Part shown: positions 8,786 through 16,841 of the stretch, piece by piece
How positions within the stretch are numbered: the first letter of the stretch is position 1
Layout: each line of letters begins with the position of its first letter
Assembly: GCA_964645405.1 (NCBI GenBank)
Contig: CAZYCA010000019.1
Span: 41,186-105,185 of the forward strand
Source: JAMWDF01 sp964645405
GTDB taxonomy: Bacteria > Ratteibacteria > UBA8468 > B48-G9 > DSTR01
Reading direction: 5' to 3'
Length of the DNA: 64,000 bases
The notes under the pieces: generated by a model
What the model saw: the letters and a program-made list of their open reading frames with translations, nothing else
Told to the model about the DNA's origin: nothing
Database searches by the model: none
Made by a program: the position numbers and the translations under genes

Positions 8786-9507
8786 GCATCCGTTATGGGG
8801 ATACAGACGGATCCGGGCATATTTAAGGTTTCAACAGGGGTATGAAATAAACAGGAAAAGAGTCTACAGATTAATGAAGGAGAACGAATTGCTGGTGAAA
8901 AATACAAAGGAATTGAAAGCTAAAAGGGTCAGGTATCCCAGGAAGATAAAGGCGACAAGAGTAAATGAAATCTGGGGGATAGATATGACAAAGGTGATGA
9001 TAGGAAATTATGGCTGGGTATATGTAGTAATGGTTGTTGACTGGTACAGCAAAAAGATAGTTGGTTACCAGGTTGATAACATTTCCAGGACAGAGGAGTG
9101 GTTGAAAGCATTAAACATGGCAGTGATGAACCAATTTCCTGAAGGTATCAGGAATTATGAGTCAGTTAATCTTATCAGTGATAATGGGAGTCAACCGACA
9201 TCACAAAGATTCATGAAAGAAACAAGTGTGCTGGGGATAAGACAGATATTTGCCAGCTATGATAATCCGAAAGGTAATGCAGATACAGAGAGGTTGATAC
9301 GAACGATGAAAGAGGAGGAAGGTGTGGGTAAGAGAATGGGATAATGTGATGGAGTTCAAACAAGCATTGGAACGCTGGGTGATGATGTATAACACAGATT
9401 TCCCACCCTCATCCTTGAATTACATGACGCCAGTAAAATTTGAGCAATTGATGAAACAAAATTCAATAAACAATGTGCCTTTACATTCTCCCTTATTTTA
9501 CACTTGA
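8730..9507 (+). pseudogene. IS3-family OrfB transposase, frameshifted
   Basis: The first frame (8730-9344, 204 aa) carries the HTH_21 segment (HPLWGYRRIRAYLRF) and the rve/DDE integrase core: D in WGIDMTKV, D in LISDNGSQ, and E in ADTERLIRTMKEE, with 35 residues between the last two, the D-D-35-E signature. The frame then ends early. The normal C-terminus (WVREWDNVMEFKQALERWV, YNTDFPPSSLNYMTP) continues in another frame from about 9322 to 9507. Removing one G in GAAGGTGTGG near 9317 restores a single frame. All three catalytic residues precede the break, but the lost C-terminal segment is conserved, so the transposase is probably inactive. A sequencing error at GG is the alternative. Confidence 0.8.
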
Positions 9508-9509
9508 CA

Positions 9510-9525
9510 AATGGGGTGCAGTACA
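9510..9525. repeat. IS right inverted repeat
   Basis: AATGGGGTGCAGTACA is the inverted partner of the left repeat, ends with the expected CA, and lies just past the transposase stop. Confidence 0.7.
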
Positions 9526-9566
9526 GCCACTTTGTCCCCCTTTCAACCTGACGGAGGACTATCTTA

Positions 9567-9829
9567 CTATGTTGTTCCTGATAATATCAAACCATACATT
9601 ACCAACATCTTTCTGGCTTGAAATTTATCTATTGGATACATCTTCTCATAGTATATCTCCATGGCCGGTATACCTTTTTCCGGAGCATATTAAAGTGCTC
9701 CGTGATATTAAACTCCGGTATACCGGCTATTTTCATCAATCCTTCAAATTCAGTTAAGCAGGGGTGGTAACGACCTCCAGGACCATTTACCAAAACTGCT
9801 TGACCGGTAATCAAGCTGCTGCTACAATG
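9567..9829 (-). pseudogene. Possible remnant of an unrecognised gene
   Basis: The 315 bp between the IS and the aldo/keto reductase contain no intact gene. On the minus strand, a frame reading HCSSSLITGQAVLVNGPGG and RYHPCLTEFEGLMKIAG continues to ITEHFNMLRKK. It then appears to jump frame near 9670 into GIPAMEIYYEKMYPIDKF and ARKMLVMYGLILSGTT, stopping at 9567. The composition looks protein-like in both pieces, and they join with a single-base change. There is no start codon because the 5' end runs into the reductase promoter. I do not recognise the family. It could be the 3' stub of a gene cut away when the IS or reductase region was rearranged, or a chance open frame. Confidence 0.25.
9800..9828 (+). 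promoter_or_regulatory. Promoter of the aldo/keto reductase, near-leaderless
   Basis: TTGACC (9800-9805), 17 bp, TACAAT (9823-9828): five of six consensus bases in each box. The predicted start is near 9835, six bases before ATG 9841, and no Shine-Dalgarno sequence is present. Confidence 0.55.
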
Positions 9830-9840
9830 GACAATGTTAC

Positions 9841-10809
9841 ATGGAATACAGAAAGCTGGGGAAATGGGGTCTTAAGGTAAGCTGTCTGGGTTTAGGCTCC
9901 TACCTGACCATCGGTTTCCGCTGTGACGAAGAACAATCCCGCCAGCTGGTAAAAATAGCCTACCAGGCCGGTATTAACTATTTTGATACAGCCAATGCTT
10001 ACGCCAATGGGGAAGCAGAGGTAGTACTGGGAAAAATTTTTAAGGATTACCCGAGAGAGAGTCTGGTAGTCTTAACCAAGGTCTGGGCACCGATGGGTGA
10101 AGGTCCAAATGATCGTGGGCTTTCAGCCAAACATATCAGACAACAGTGCCACGCCAGTCTGAAAAGATTGCAGATGGATTATGTGGATATATATCTGTGC
10201 CATCGGGCTGACCCGGAAACTCCTCTGGAAGAAACCATCCGTACTATGGATGACTTAGCCCGGGAAGGAAAAATTCTTTACTGGGGTGTCAGTGAATGGC
10301 CAGTTTTTCTTCTCCTGCAAGCGCAACGGACTGCTGAAAAGCTAAATGCCAGAGCTATTTCTGTGAGCCAGCCACGTTACAATCTTTTGTATCGTTACCC
10401 GGAGAGGGAACTTTTTTCAGTGACCGAGCAGGAAGGAATCGGTAATGTTGTTTTTTCACCACTGGCTCATGGCATGCTCACCGGCAAATACCAGCCAGGC
10501 CAGCCTGTCCCCCCTGAGAGCAGGGCTGCGGATTCCCAGGCTAACAGGGTGCTGATGAAGATGTACTGGACAGAAGAAAACAAACAAAAATCTCAGGACC
10601 TGGTGAAACTGGCAAAGGAGATGGGAGTTACTCCATCCCAGGTGGCAATCGCCTGGTGCTTGCGACGGAAAGAAGTTTCCAGTGTTATTCTTGGTGCCCG
10701 GACTCCGCAGCAACTTAAAGAAAATTTGAAGGCTGCAGAAATCAGGCTGGAAGATTCTCTTCTGAAAAGGCTGGACAGTATTTTTCCACCTTTGCCTGAA
10801 AATCCCTGA
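9841..10809 (+). CDS. Aldo/keto reductase (K+-channel beta-subunit-like subfamily)
   Basis: 322 aa, full length for the family, a single TIM barrel. The catalytic tetrad is visible: Asp49 and Tyr54 in FDTANAYANGEAE, Lys80 in VLTKVW, and His121 in YLCHRAD. The C-terminal NADP-binding segment is VILGARTPQQLKENLKA. The closest described subgroup is AKR6/YghZ/Kv-beta (GLS..HI...ASLKRLQMDYVDIYLCH). These cytoplasmic enzymes reduce aldehydes, methylglyoxal or sugar carbonyls with NADPH; the substrate cannot be read from sequence. The ATG sits six bases after its predicted transcription start. The small membrane protein gene follows 32 bp later and may be cotranscribed. Confidence 0.9.
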   Translation: MEYRKLGKWGLKVSCLGLGSYLTIGFRCDEEQSRQLVKIAYQAGINYFDTANAYANGEAEVVLGKIFKDYPRESLVVLTKVWAPMGEGPNDRGLSAKHIRQQCHASLKRLQMDYVDIYLCHRADPETPLEETIRTMDDLAREGKILYWGVSEWPVFLLLQAQRTAEKLNARAISVSQPRYNLLYRYPERELFSVTEQEGIGNVVFSPLAHGMLTGKYQPGQPVPPESRAADSQANRVLMKMYWTEENKQKSQDLVKLAKEMGVTPSQVAIAWCLRRKEVSSVILGARTPQQLKENLKAAEIRLEDSLLKRLDSIFPPLPENP

Positions 10810-10841
10810 TTTCTACCAGAGGGTAAAGCACAGAATGAAAA

Positions 10842-11285
10842 ATGGTTAAGGAAAAGATTGCAAGGGGTGCAGTAGCAACCTGGAACCTAAGCTGGTCTGA
10901 AATCTGGAAAGGTTTTCGTCAGATTCCTTTAGCTTACCGGTTTGGTTTTCTTTTATCTTTGCTCTATTTTTCTGTTTTTGTCATTATTACATCTTATTTT
11001 GTACTTATGCCCGGTCATCCAAGATGGACATTAGCCTGGGGTATTCTGGTTTTTCTGGACTTGCCATTCTCTTTATTTCTTTTCTTCTGTCTTCCCCTGT
11101 GCCCTGCTGTTTCCTTTCCCTTTCTGATTTATCCTTTAAGTGATTTAAAAAATTTCTGGTTGCCCTTTTTTTACTTTGGAGTTTCAGGAACTGCCTGGTA
11201 TCTTTACCTTCCTCTGGTTTTATCCCGGGTGGCTGGCGGGGATAAAAAAGAAACCAGACAGCAGGATTTCACGCCCTGCGGATAA
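10842..11285 (+). CDS. Small integral membrane protein, unknown function
   Basis: 147 aa. After an amphipathic N-terminus (WSEIWKGFRQIPLAYRFG) there are about four hydrophobic helices: residues about 35-55 (FLLSLLYFSVFVIITSYFVL), 62-82, 84-100 and 105-130, the last including FFYFGVSGTAWYLYLPLVL. The tail is short and polar (GGDKKETRQQDFTPCG). I know no family for it and see no conserved charged residue inside the helices. Its last 17 bp overlap the end of the convergent epimerase gene. It could be a real membrane protein or a fast-evolving orphan; the regular helix pattern argues for coding. Confidence 0.6.
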   Translation: MVKEKIARGAVATWNLSWSEIWKGFRQIPLAYRFGFLLSLLYFSVFVIITSYFVLMPGHPRWTLAWGILVFLDLPFSLFLFFCLPLCPAVSFPFLIYPLSDLKNFWLPFFYFGVSGTAWYLYLPLVLSRVAGGDKKETRQQDFTPCG

Positions 11286-12084
11286 AAGCAACAAAATCAG
11301 GATATAAACCACTTTTCTCCGGGAATTCTAAAATCAGTGGCCCGGTATAATTTTTTTGCTGCAGTCTCTGGAAAAAGTCTGACCAGTTAAAAGTGCCACA
11401 GGTAAAAGGGAGATGGCTGTCACTTTGCCTGTCATTATCATGAAGATGGGTGTGAAAAAGCCTGCTGGAAAAATGCGAAATTAATTCTTCAGTAATCCCG
11501 AGCAGATGGCTGTGTCCGGTATCCAGATTCAGACCAACCACTTCTGCAGGTAGTCTTTCAAAAAACATCTTAAAATCTTCCATGCTGGTACCAAGAGCAT
11601 AAGGGTCATAACACAGGCTGTTATTTTCCAGGCAGAGAGTTAACTTTTTCTTAATCAATTCCGGGAGAATATCCTCAATCAGTGCCACTACCCGGTCAAT
11701 TGCTTTCCGACGCGCTGTTTCCACATTTAAATCAGGCTGGAAAGACCCAGGGTGGAGAATTACACTTGTGGCATCCAGCTTTTCTGCCAGTTCTACAATT
11801 TTTCTCATTTTTTGCCCTGCCTGCTGTCTGCTGCCTGAGGCCAGGTTCCACTCAGAAAGGTAAGGAGCGTGGTAACTGGCAATAATACCTGAATCTTCCT
11901 GAGATTTTCTAATTTTCTGGAAAACATCCCGTCCGTATCTTTCTTCGTAATCGGTGGCGACAAACCATTCTATTTCTGTCATGCCGTAGGAAAGAAGACG
12001 CTGCCATGTTTCTTCCAGAGGGAAAATGCTTTTCAGGTGACAGGAGACAACACCAATTCTATTTTTCATTCCTAACCGCGCCAC
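11269..12084 (-). CDS. Sugar phosphate isomerase/epimerase-type TIM barrel (AP endonuclease 2 fold)
   Basis: About 271 aa from GTG 12084; ATG 12069 is an equally good start (266 aa). Motifs of the xylose-isomerase-like barrel are clear: SVILHPGSFQ, LTLCLENNSL, VVGLNLDTGHSHLLG and FHTHLHDNDRQSDSHLPF, then FNWSDFFQRLQ and PLILEFPE. His, Glu and Asp in these strands form the divalent-metal site of the family. Members epimerise or isomerise sugars, inosose or hydroxypyruvate. The start overlaps the stop of the M55 peptidase gene by 13 bp, so the two are coupled. A second, distantly similar protein is encoded at 49748-50626 in cassette 2. Confidence 0.8.
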   Translation of the reverse strand: MARLGMKNRIGVVSCHLKSIFPLEETWQRLLSYGMTEIEWFVATDYEERYGRDVFQKIRKSQEDSGIIASYHAPYLSEWNLASGSRQQAGQKMRKIVELAEKLDATSVILHPGSFQPDLNVETARRKAIDRVVALIEDILPELIKKKLTLCLENNSLCYDPYALGTSMEDFKMFFERLPAEVVGLNLDTGHSHLLGITEELISHFSSRLFHTHLHDNDRQSDSHLPFTCGTFNWSDFFQRLQQKNYTGPLILEFPEKSGLYPDFVAFIRRA

Positions 12085-12860
12085 TTTTCAAAAACTTCCA
12101 GAAAGTTCTCCCCGGTGAAACGAACTGTGGTCGGATTCACCTTTTCTGCCTCCCGACGTTGCTGCCATACAAACGCATCGGCTGAGGAGAGAAATTCTAT
12201 TACCAGGCTACATTTCCCTTTCATCTTAACCGGCTGATACTTTTTGATATTTTTTACTGCCCTGTTAGCTGCTTTTCTAATCAACTCACAGGCAGCCTTA
12301 TGGGAAAGGGAGATAGCACAGGTGCGGTTCACTCCCCATTTTACCACTGCCTGTTCAATCTCTGGAACATACTGTTTTGCCTCCTGGCAGGCAGCTTCAT
12401 CCCCGGTAACCAGGATTGTGGGAATACCGAACCAGCCAGCAAGATAAATGTTAATACCAATCTCCCCTATTTTCTTCTCATTAAGCCACATATTCACAAC
12501 AGTTTTGCTGGAATAGGTATGGTTAAGATTACCTTTTTCTGTGCCATTCATCGCATGGTGACCGAGTAAGAAAAGAGCATCCCAGGGTTCATCCATAAAC
12601 CAGAAACGAGAGACAGGCCGGCCATGAAGAAGAAGAGCTTTTTCATGGATTTTTTCTGGCAGCAACCCCCCTGGTCCATGGCCATCAATTACCAGTACTT
12701 TTTCTGCCCCTGCCTGGAATGCCCCGGCGCAAGCAGCATTAACTTCTTCTGTGGCTAAGAGTTTTGCCTGTTCAAAGTAACGGGCACCAGGATAGGTCTG
12801 ACTTTCAAAGTCTACCACTCCGGCTGTTCCTTCCAAATCCGTAATAATCGCAATCTTCAT
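12072..12860 (-). CDS. M55-family D-aminopeptidase (DppA-like)
   Basis: 262 aa, the usual length for DppA. The zinc ligands of the family are present: Asp8 and Glu10 in ITDLEGTAGV, His in VIDGHGPGG near residue 60, His in LLGHHAMNGTEKG near 100, and Glu in IGEIGINIYLAGWFGIP near 133. DppA of Bacillus subtilis is a decameric cytoplasmic peptidase releasing D-Ala from short peptides, used on cell-wall-derived peptides. A clear AAGGAGG precedes ATG 12860. It sits 17 bp after a DegT aminotransferase and overlaps the epimerase downstream. Its operon with aminotransferases could point to amino-sugar or peptidoglycan-derived metabolites, but the link is inference. Confidence 0.88.
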   Translation of the reverse strand: MKIAIITDLEGTAGVVDFESQTYPGARYFEQAKLLATEEVNAACAGAFQAGAEKVLVIDGHGPGGLLPEKIHEKALLLHGRPVSRFWFMDEPWDALFLLGHHAMNGTEKGNLNHTYSSKTVVNMWLNEKKIGEIGINIYLAGWFGIPTILVTGDEAACQEAKQYVPEIEQAVVKWGVNRTCAISLSHKAACELIRKAANRAVKNIKKYQPVKMKGKCSLVIEFLSSADAFVWQQRREAEKVNPTTVRFTGENFLEVFEKWRG

Positions 12861-12877
12861 TATCTTTGCCTCCTTTT

Positions 12878-14200
12878 TTAAATTCTGAATGTTAGACCCC
12901 AGTTACCACCATCCGGGGGGTCGCCAGGGTCATCCTTCAACAGAAGATGGTAATTAGCCACTACCTTTTTTACTGCAGCGGCATATCTTTCAATTACTTG
13001 CGGATAGAACCTTTTGAACCAGGGAATACTGAAAACGCGTCTCTGAATCCCTTCAGCTACTGGCAGGCATCCTGATTTTTCTCTGATGTCTTCTGGACTG
13101 CTGGCAATACGGGTCGGTTTGCCATCCCCGTATATATCTACGGTGTTAAAAAGGGGATGGAGATGTAAAGCTTTGTTACAGCCAGGCCTGGCTGGAAAAC
13201 CTTCCGCCTGTAAAGCCTGGCAGAACCGGGTCACAGAAAGACCATCCAGTTCCTCAGCTTTATAAAGCGCCAGCGGGTTGTACCAGCCACCCATAGTACA
13301 GCCAGAGTTTTTTGGTGGTCGCTGGGAATATACTGCTGGTGTTCCTTCCAGAAGGTCCCAGAAATAATTCATAGCTTTATCTATCTCTGCCATTTCTTCC
13401 GGATACTTTTTTAATTGTACCAGACCAACAGCTGAAGACATCTGGTGCATACGGTATTTATAGCCACCCCAGGGAAGACCGGATGCTTTCTTCAGCTCCG
13501 GAATGGTTAACTGGTTACTTCTTTCGTAATAACCGAATGCTACTGCCCGTTCGTAAATTCTGCGGTTATCTGTAAGCATTATACCGCCCTCTCCAATCGC
13601 GAAGGATTTTCCGCTCATCAGGGAAAAACAGGCAACTTCACCGAAAGTACCCACCAGCTGTCCATGATAGTAGGCACCATGAGCGTGGGAGACATCTTCA
13701 ATCACAGCCAGACGTTTTTTTCTGGCAATGGCCATAATTTTTTTCATCTCTGCTGGTCTACCACAGTAGTGCACTACCACGATTGCTTTGGTACGGCTGG
13801 AAATTCTCTGCTCCAGGTCATCAGGGTCAAGGCAGAGAGTTACCGGGTCAATGTCCGCAAAGACAACAGTACCGCCAAGGGAAAAAACCGGTAAACAACT
13901 TGCCCAGTAAGTGATACTGGGACAGATAATCTCATCCCCTCTCCCTATACCTAAACCGAACATGGCACAGTGTAAGGAGGCTGTTCCGTTGTTAGCAGCC
14001 AGAGCAAATTTTCTCCCGTGCCAGGCAGCAAAGGATTTTTCAAATTCCATGGTGATATCAGAACCGGACATTTTTCCAGCCCTTAAAACATCTAAAACTG
14101 CCTTTTCCATTTGTCTGTTCACTCTTGGCCAGCGGAAGAGGTCTTCTGGCACTTTCTCCACAGTTTTCTTGCCGCCAAAAAGAGCCAGTTTATCACTCAT
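12878..14200 (-). CDS. DegT/DnrJ/EryC1/StrS-family aminotransferase (third in the array)
   Basis: 440 aa, PLP-dependent, fold type I. The PLP lysine is Lys198 in SLMSGKSFAIGEGG. The pyridine-ring Asp is in VIEDVSHAHGA near residue 169, and the phosphate-binding NNGTASLH segment is near 71-78. The N-terminal LALFGGKKTVEK is a hallmark of the AHBA-synthase-like branch common in PVC and Poribacteria genomes, where substrates are mostly unknown. Characterised relatives transaminate keto-sugar nucleotides or scyllo-inosose. The start follows AAAAGGAGGGC. It is the third of three tandem homologues in transcription order, spaced 16 bp after the second. The C-terminal tail (DDPGDPPDGGNWG) is extra and Gly/Pro-rich. 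Confidence 0.88.
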   Translation of the reverse strand: MSDKLALFGGKKTVEKVPEDLFRWPRVNRQMEKAVLDVLRAGKMSGSDITMEFEKSFAAWHGRKFALAANNGTASLHCAMFGLGIGRGDEIICPSITYWASCLPVFSLGGTVVFADIDPVTLCLDPDDLEQRISSRTKAIVVVHYCGRPAEMKKIMAIARKKRLAVIEDVSHAHGAYYHGQLVGTFGEVACFSLMSGKSFAIGEGGIMLTDNRRIYERAVAFGYYERSNQLTIPELKKASGLPWGGYKYRMHQMSSAVGLVQLKKYPEEMAEIDKAMNYFWDLLEGTPAVYSQRPPKNSGCTMGGWYNPLALYKAEELDGLSVTRFCQALQAEGFPARPGCNKALHLHPLFNTVDIYGDGKPTRIASSPEDIREKSGCLPVAEGIQRRVFSIPWFKRFYPQVIERYAAAVKKVVANYHLLLKDDPGDPPDGGNWGLTFRI

Positions 14201-14216
14201 GGGATTTGCCCTCCTT

Positions 14217-15470
14217 TTACCTCCGAAAGAAATCTTCTACCTTTTTAAATCCACGCCAGATATCTCTCACTTCAGATTCTCCCCATGATTCAGAGATGGA
14301 AAGACGAAACAGTATCTTTTCACCAGCAATAGCGTTGGGGCAGGGAAAGGTTCTTGTTTTGTCTCCCCTGTAATCAGGACTTGCCCAGGGGTAGCCACTT
14401 TTTCCAAAAACCCGTCGGTAGCGATACCAGTCCTGAAAGTGGGGCAGATGAAAATAACTGGCACCTACAGGCATACCTTCAGCCACCAGAGCTTTACAGA
14501 AAGTTTCCTTATCACATCTTACCTGCTCGGGATGAAAGCGCATTCTTAAAAACCAGTAACTTGGCTTGCTTCCCGGTAATGGGTCCGGGATACTTACAGC
14601 TTTCAAGTTCTTAAAGACATGTCTTAACCTGAAAACAAAAAGGCGACGGCGACGAACAATCCGCGGTAGCTTCTTTAACTGTACACGACCGATGGCTGCC
14701 TGAAGTTCGTTGAGGTTGAAATTGAGAGAAGCCACGCAGTTGGTTGCGCCTGGTGGCAGGCCAAATGGTTTTCCTCTATCAGCCATCTGTCTGGCACGTT
14801 GCCAGATTTTTTTACTGCGGGTGTAAACAATACCGCCCTGACCGCCAGTACAGAAATGTTTCCCAAACATGGTAGAAAAAGCAGCTACCTTGCCAAATGT
14901 GCCCACCAGGCGTCCTTTAAAAGTGGCTCCATGCGCCTGGGCACAGTCCTCTATCACCGGGATTTTGTACTTCCGGGCAATTTTCATAATTCCGGTCATA
15001 TCGCAGGGTTCTCCGGCAATGTGGGCTACCACGATAGCAGCAGTGTAAGGGGTGATAAGTTTTTCTATCTCCTGCGGGCCTGTATTTAAGCTGTAGGGCT
15101 GGGTATCAGCAATCACTGGAATACAGTTATTCATTACGATGGGCATCATTCCACCGGGGTCGGTAATGGGACTGACAATGATTTCTGTGAATGGTTCCAG
15201 GTCCAGAGCCCTCAAGGCAACAAACAGAGCGTTGGTACCGGAATTAACACCATCAGCATAGCCCCCACCCATAAACCGGGTAAAGGCATTACAGAAGGAT
15301 TCTTCTTCCTGCCCCTGGTAACCGATAGCAATCCCACTGGCTATAGCTTTATCAAAAACTGCTGCCACTGCCTTTTTTTCTTCTTCGCCGAGAAGAAATC
15401 TTTCGGGAAAGGGGATGGAACGGATACTTTTACCGCCAAAGAGTGCCAGTTTTTCTTTTCCCAGTTTCAT
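14217..15470 (-). CDS. DegT/DnrJ/EryC1/StrS-family aminotransferase (second in the array)
   Basis: 417 aa. The PLP lysine is Lys204 in STMFGKHFCTGGQGG, and the ring-binding Asp is in VIEDCAQAHGATFKG near residue 175. The front carries the same LALFGGKSIRSIP signature as its neighbours. It differs clearly from the 12878-14200 protein (for example SGTNALFVALRALD), so the array is paralogous but not a recent duplication. The pathway product is likely an amino sugar or aminocyclitol, but no nucleotide-sugar gene lies nearby. GGAAGGAG precedes the ATG. The intact gene starts 106 bp after the frameshifted third homologue. The partner enzyme may be the epimerase or M55 peptidase of the same run. Confidence 0.88.
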   Translation of the reverse strand: MKLGKEKLALFGGKSIRSIPFPERFLLGEEEKKAVAAVFDKAIASGIAIGYQGQEEESFCNAFTRFMGGGYADGVNSGTNALFVALRALDLEPFTEIIVSPITDPGGMMPIVMNNCIPVIADTQPYSLNTGPQEIEKLITPYTAAIVVAHIAGEPCDMTGIMKIARKYKIPVIEDCAQAHGATFKGRLVGTFGKVAAFSTMFGKHFCTGGQGGIVYTRSKKIWQRARQMADRGKPFGLPPGATNCVASLNFNLNELQAAIGRVQLKKLPRIVRRRRLFVFRLRHVFKNLKAVSIPDPLPGSKPSYWFLRMRFHPEQVRCDKETFCKALVAEGMPVGASYFHLPHFQDWYRYRRVFGKSGYPWASPDYRGDKTRTFPCPNAIAGEKILFRLSISESWGESEVRDIWRGFKKVEDFFRR

Positions 15471-15576
15471 ATTTTTTTCTCCTTCCAGCAGGGGAAAAGC
15501 TTAGATATTTATACACATTTATCTTTTGTCCGTCAAATCCCGGTAGAGCGCCAGGGAAATTCTCACAACTTCTTTT

Positions 15577-16801
15577 TCAGAACACAGCACGGATTTTCTG
15601 GATAGCCATTATTACATCTTCCATTTCTTCTTCCGGAGCCAGAAGTAGCCGGTGTGGCAACCAGACTGTTTGCTGGCTGGCTTTCTCTGCCCGCGGACAA
15701 AAAACACTGGCATAATCAATCTCTTTCCCTGAAAGAGGGCATCTGTAGCTACAGGGAAAAGATTCTTTTTTCTTTTTCTGGAAGAGCGGGTTTTTATAAA
15801 TTGGAGGATAACCTGCTGCTGCCGGAATATTCAGCATTCAATAACTCCAGAAATGTATCCCGGCTGATTTTCCAGTCTTCCTCAATAAATCTGAAGACAT
15901 AGAGGTGATACGCTCGCCTGGTAACCCTTTCCTCTTCAGGTACAGTTTTAATTCCAGGAATAATCTTTAACGCTTCATCCAGGATTCTGGCTGTTTTTTC
16001 CCTGTGCCGGGTTTGTTCTTCCAGACGGGATAACTGCCCAAGAAGAATCGCTGCCTGAAGTTCTGTTAATCTAAGGTTAGTACCCAGGCGAAAATGTTCA
16101 TACCACTGGCCGGTTTCATTTCGGCCACAGTTGGAAAAACTCCTTGCCAGTTCAGCAATTTCTTCCCGGTCGGTGAGGAGTATTCCCGCTTGTCCGCTGG
16201 TAATGTTTTTACTCATTTGAAAGCTGAAGGCCCCACAATCTCCTAAAGCTCCTGTTCCTTTTCCTTCCCACTGACTTCCCCAGCTATGGCAGGCATCCTC
16301 TATAATTTTCAGGTTAAACTTGTTTGCCAGTTGCTGGAAAGCATCCATATCAGCAGGAAGTCCCGCTACAAGGACGGGAATAATAGCGCTGGTTTTTTCG
16401 GTAATTTTTCTCGCTACATCTTCCGGGTCAAGGTTACGGGTTTCCAGATGGATATCAGCAAAAACCGGGATAGCATTCATCCTCAAGACAGCGCTGGCAG
16501 TAGCAATGAAAGTGTAAGGGGGGGATAATTACTTCTGAACCTGGAGGTATCTCCAGGTATAAAGAGCCATTTCCAGAGCTGTTGTTCCACTGGTGCAACT
16601 GATACCAAACTTAGCCTGTTGAAAGGCGGCAAATTTTTCTTCAAATTCCTTTACCCTTTCGCCAAAAAACCACTTTCCGCTTTCAAAAACAGCAAGCAGA
16701 TTCCTTTTTTCTTCCTCGCCGAAGATAGACCAGGCAGGCCAGGGCTTTTGTGTGATGTCCCTGACAGGCTGACCTCCATAGAAGGCCAACTTTCTTCTCA
16801 C
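15577..16801 (-). pseudogene. DegT-family aminotransferase broken by three frameshifts (first in the array)
   Basis: Three reading frames together give one DegT protein. Frame 1 (16801-16529, GTG start) holds LAFYGGQPVRD and CTSGTTALEMALY. It leaves frame near 16560, where the expected LEIPPGSEVIIPP continues in another frame. Near 16517, a C7 run (one base too many) shifts back to YTFIATASAVLRMNAIPVF. The middle frame (to 15794) carries IIEDACHSWGS and the PLP-lysine region SFQMSKNITSGQAG. Near 15825 a third shift is needed to read IPAAAGYPPIYKNPLF and the C-terminus to 15577. With three lesions the gene is most likely dead. Consensus errors at homopolymers are the alternative, since the C7 site is a classic error context. 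Confidence 0.8.
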
Positions 16802-16841
16802 TGCTTACCCCCATTTTTTATCCAGCAAATTTCTTCAAGTC

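Larger units (their letters stand above)
8390..9525 (+). mobile_element. IS3-family insertion sequence, decayed
   Basis: About 1136 bp bounded by imperfect inverted repeats. The left end TATACTGCTCCCCATT (8390-8405) and the inverted right end TGTACTGCACCCCATT (9525-9510) match at 14 of 16 positions. Weaker similarity continues inward to GTAACAATAAGG on the left and GTAAAATAAGG on the right. The right tip has the TG/CA end usual for IS3 elements; the left tip reads TA instead. It encodes orfA (HTH) and an orfB transposase with a D-D-35-E core that is frameshifted near its 3' end. No target duplication is evident (AAAAC on the left, GCCAC on the right), so either the ends have drifted or the element is old. 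It abuts the promoter end of cassette 1. Confidence 0.8.

Noticed and set aside
8384..9530. Target-site duplication of the IS
   Set aside because: Left flank AAAAC and right flank GCCAC do not match.
12878..16801. DegT array as a recent tandem duplication
   Set aside because: The three copies differ throughout, including around the PLP lysine; they are paralogues but old.
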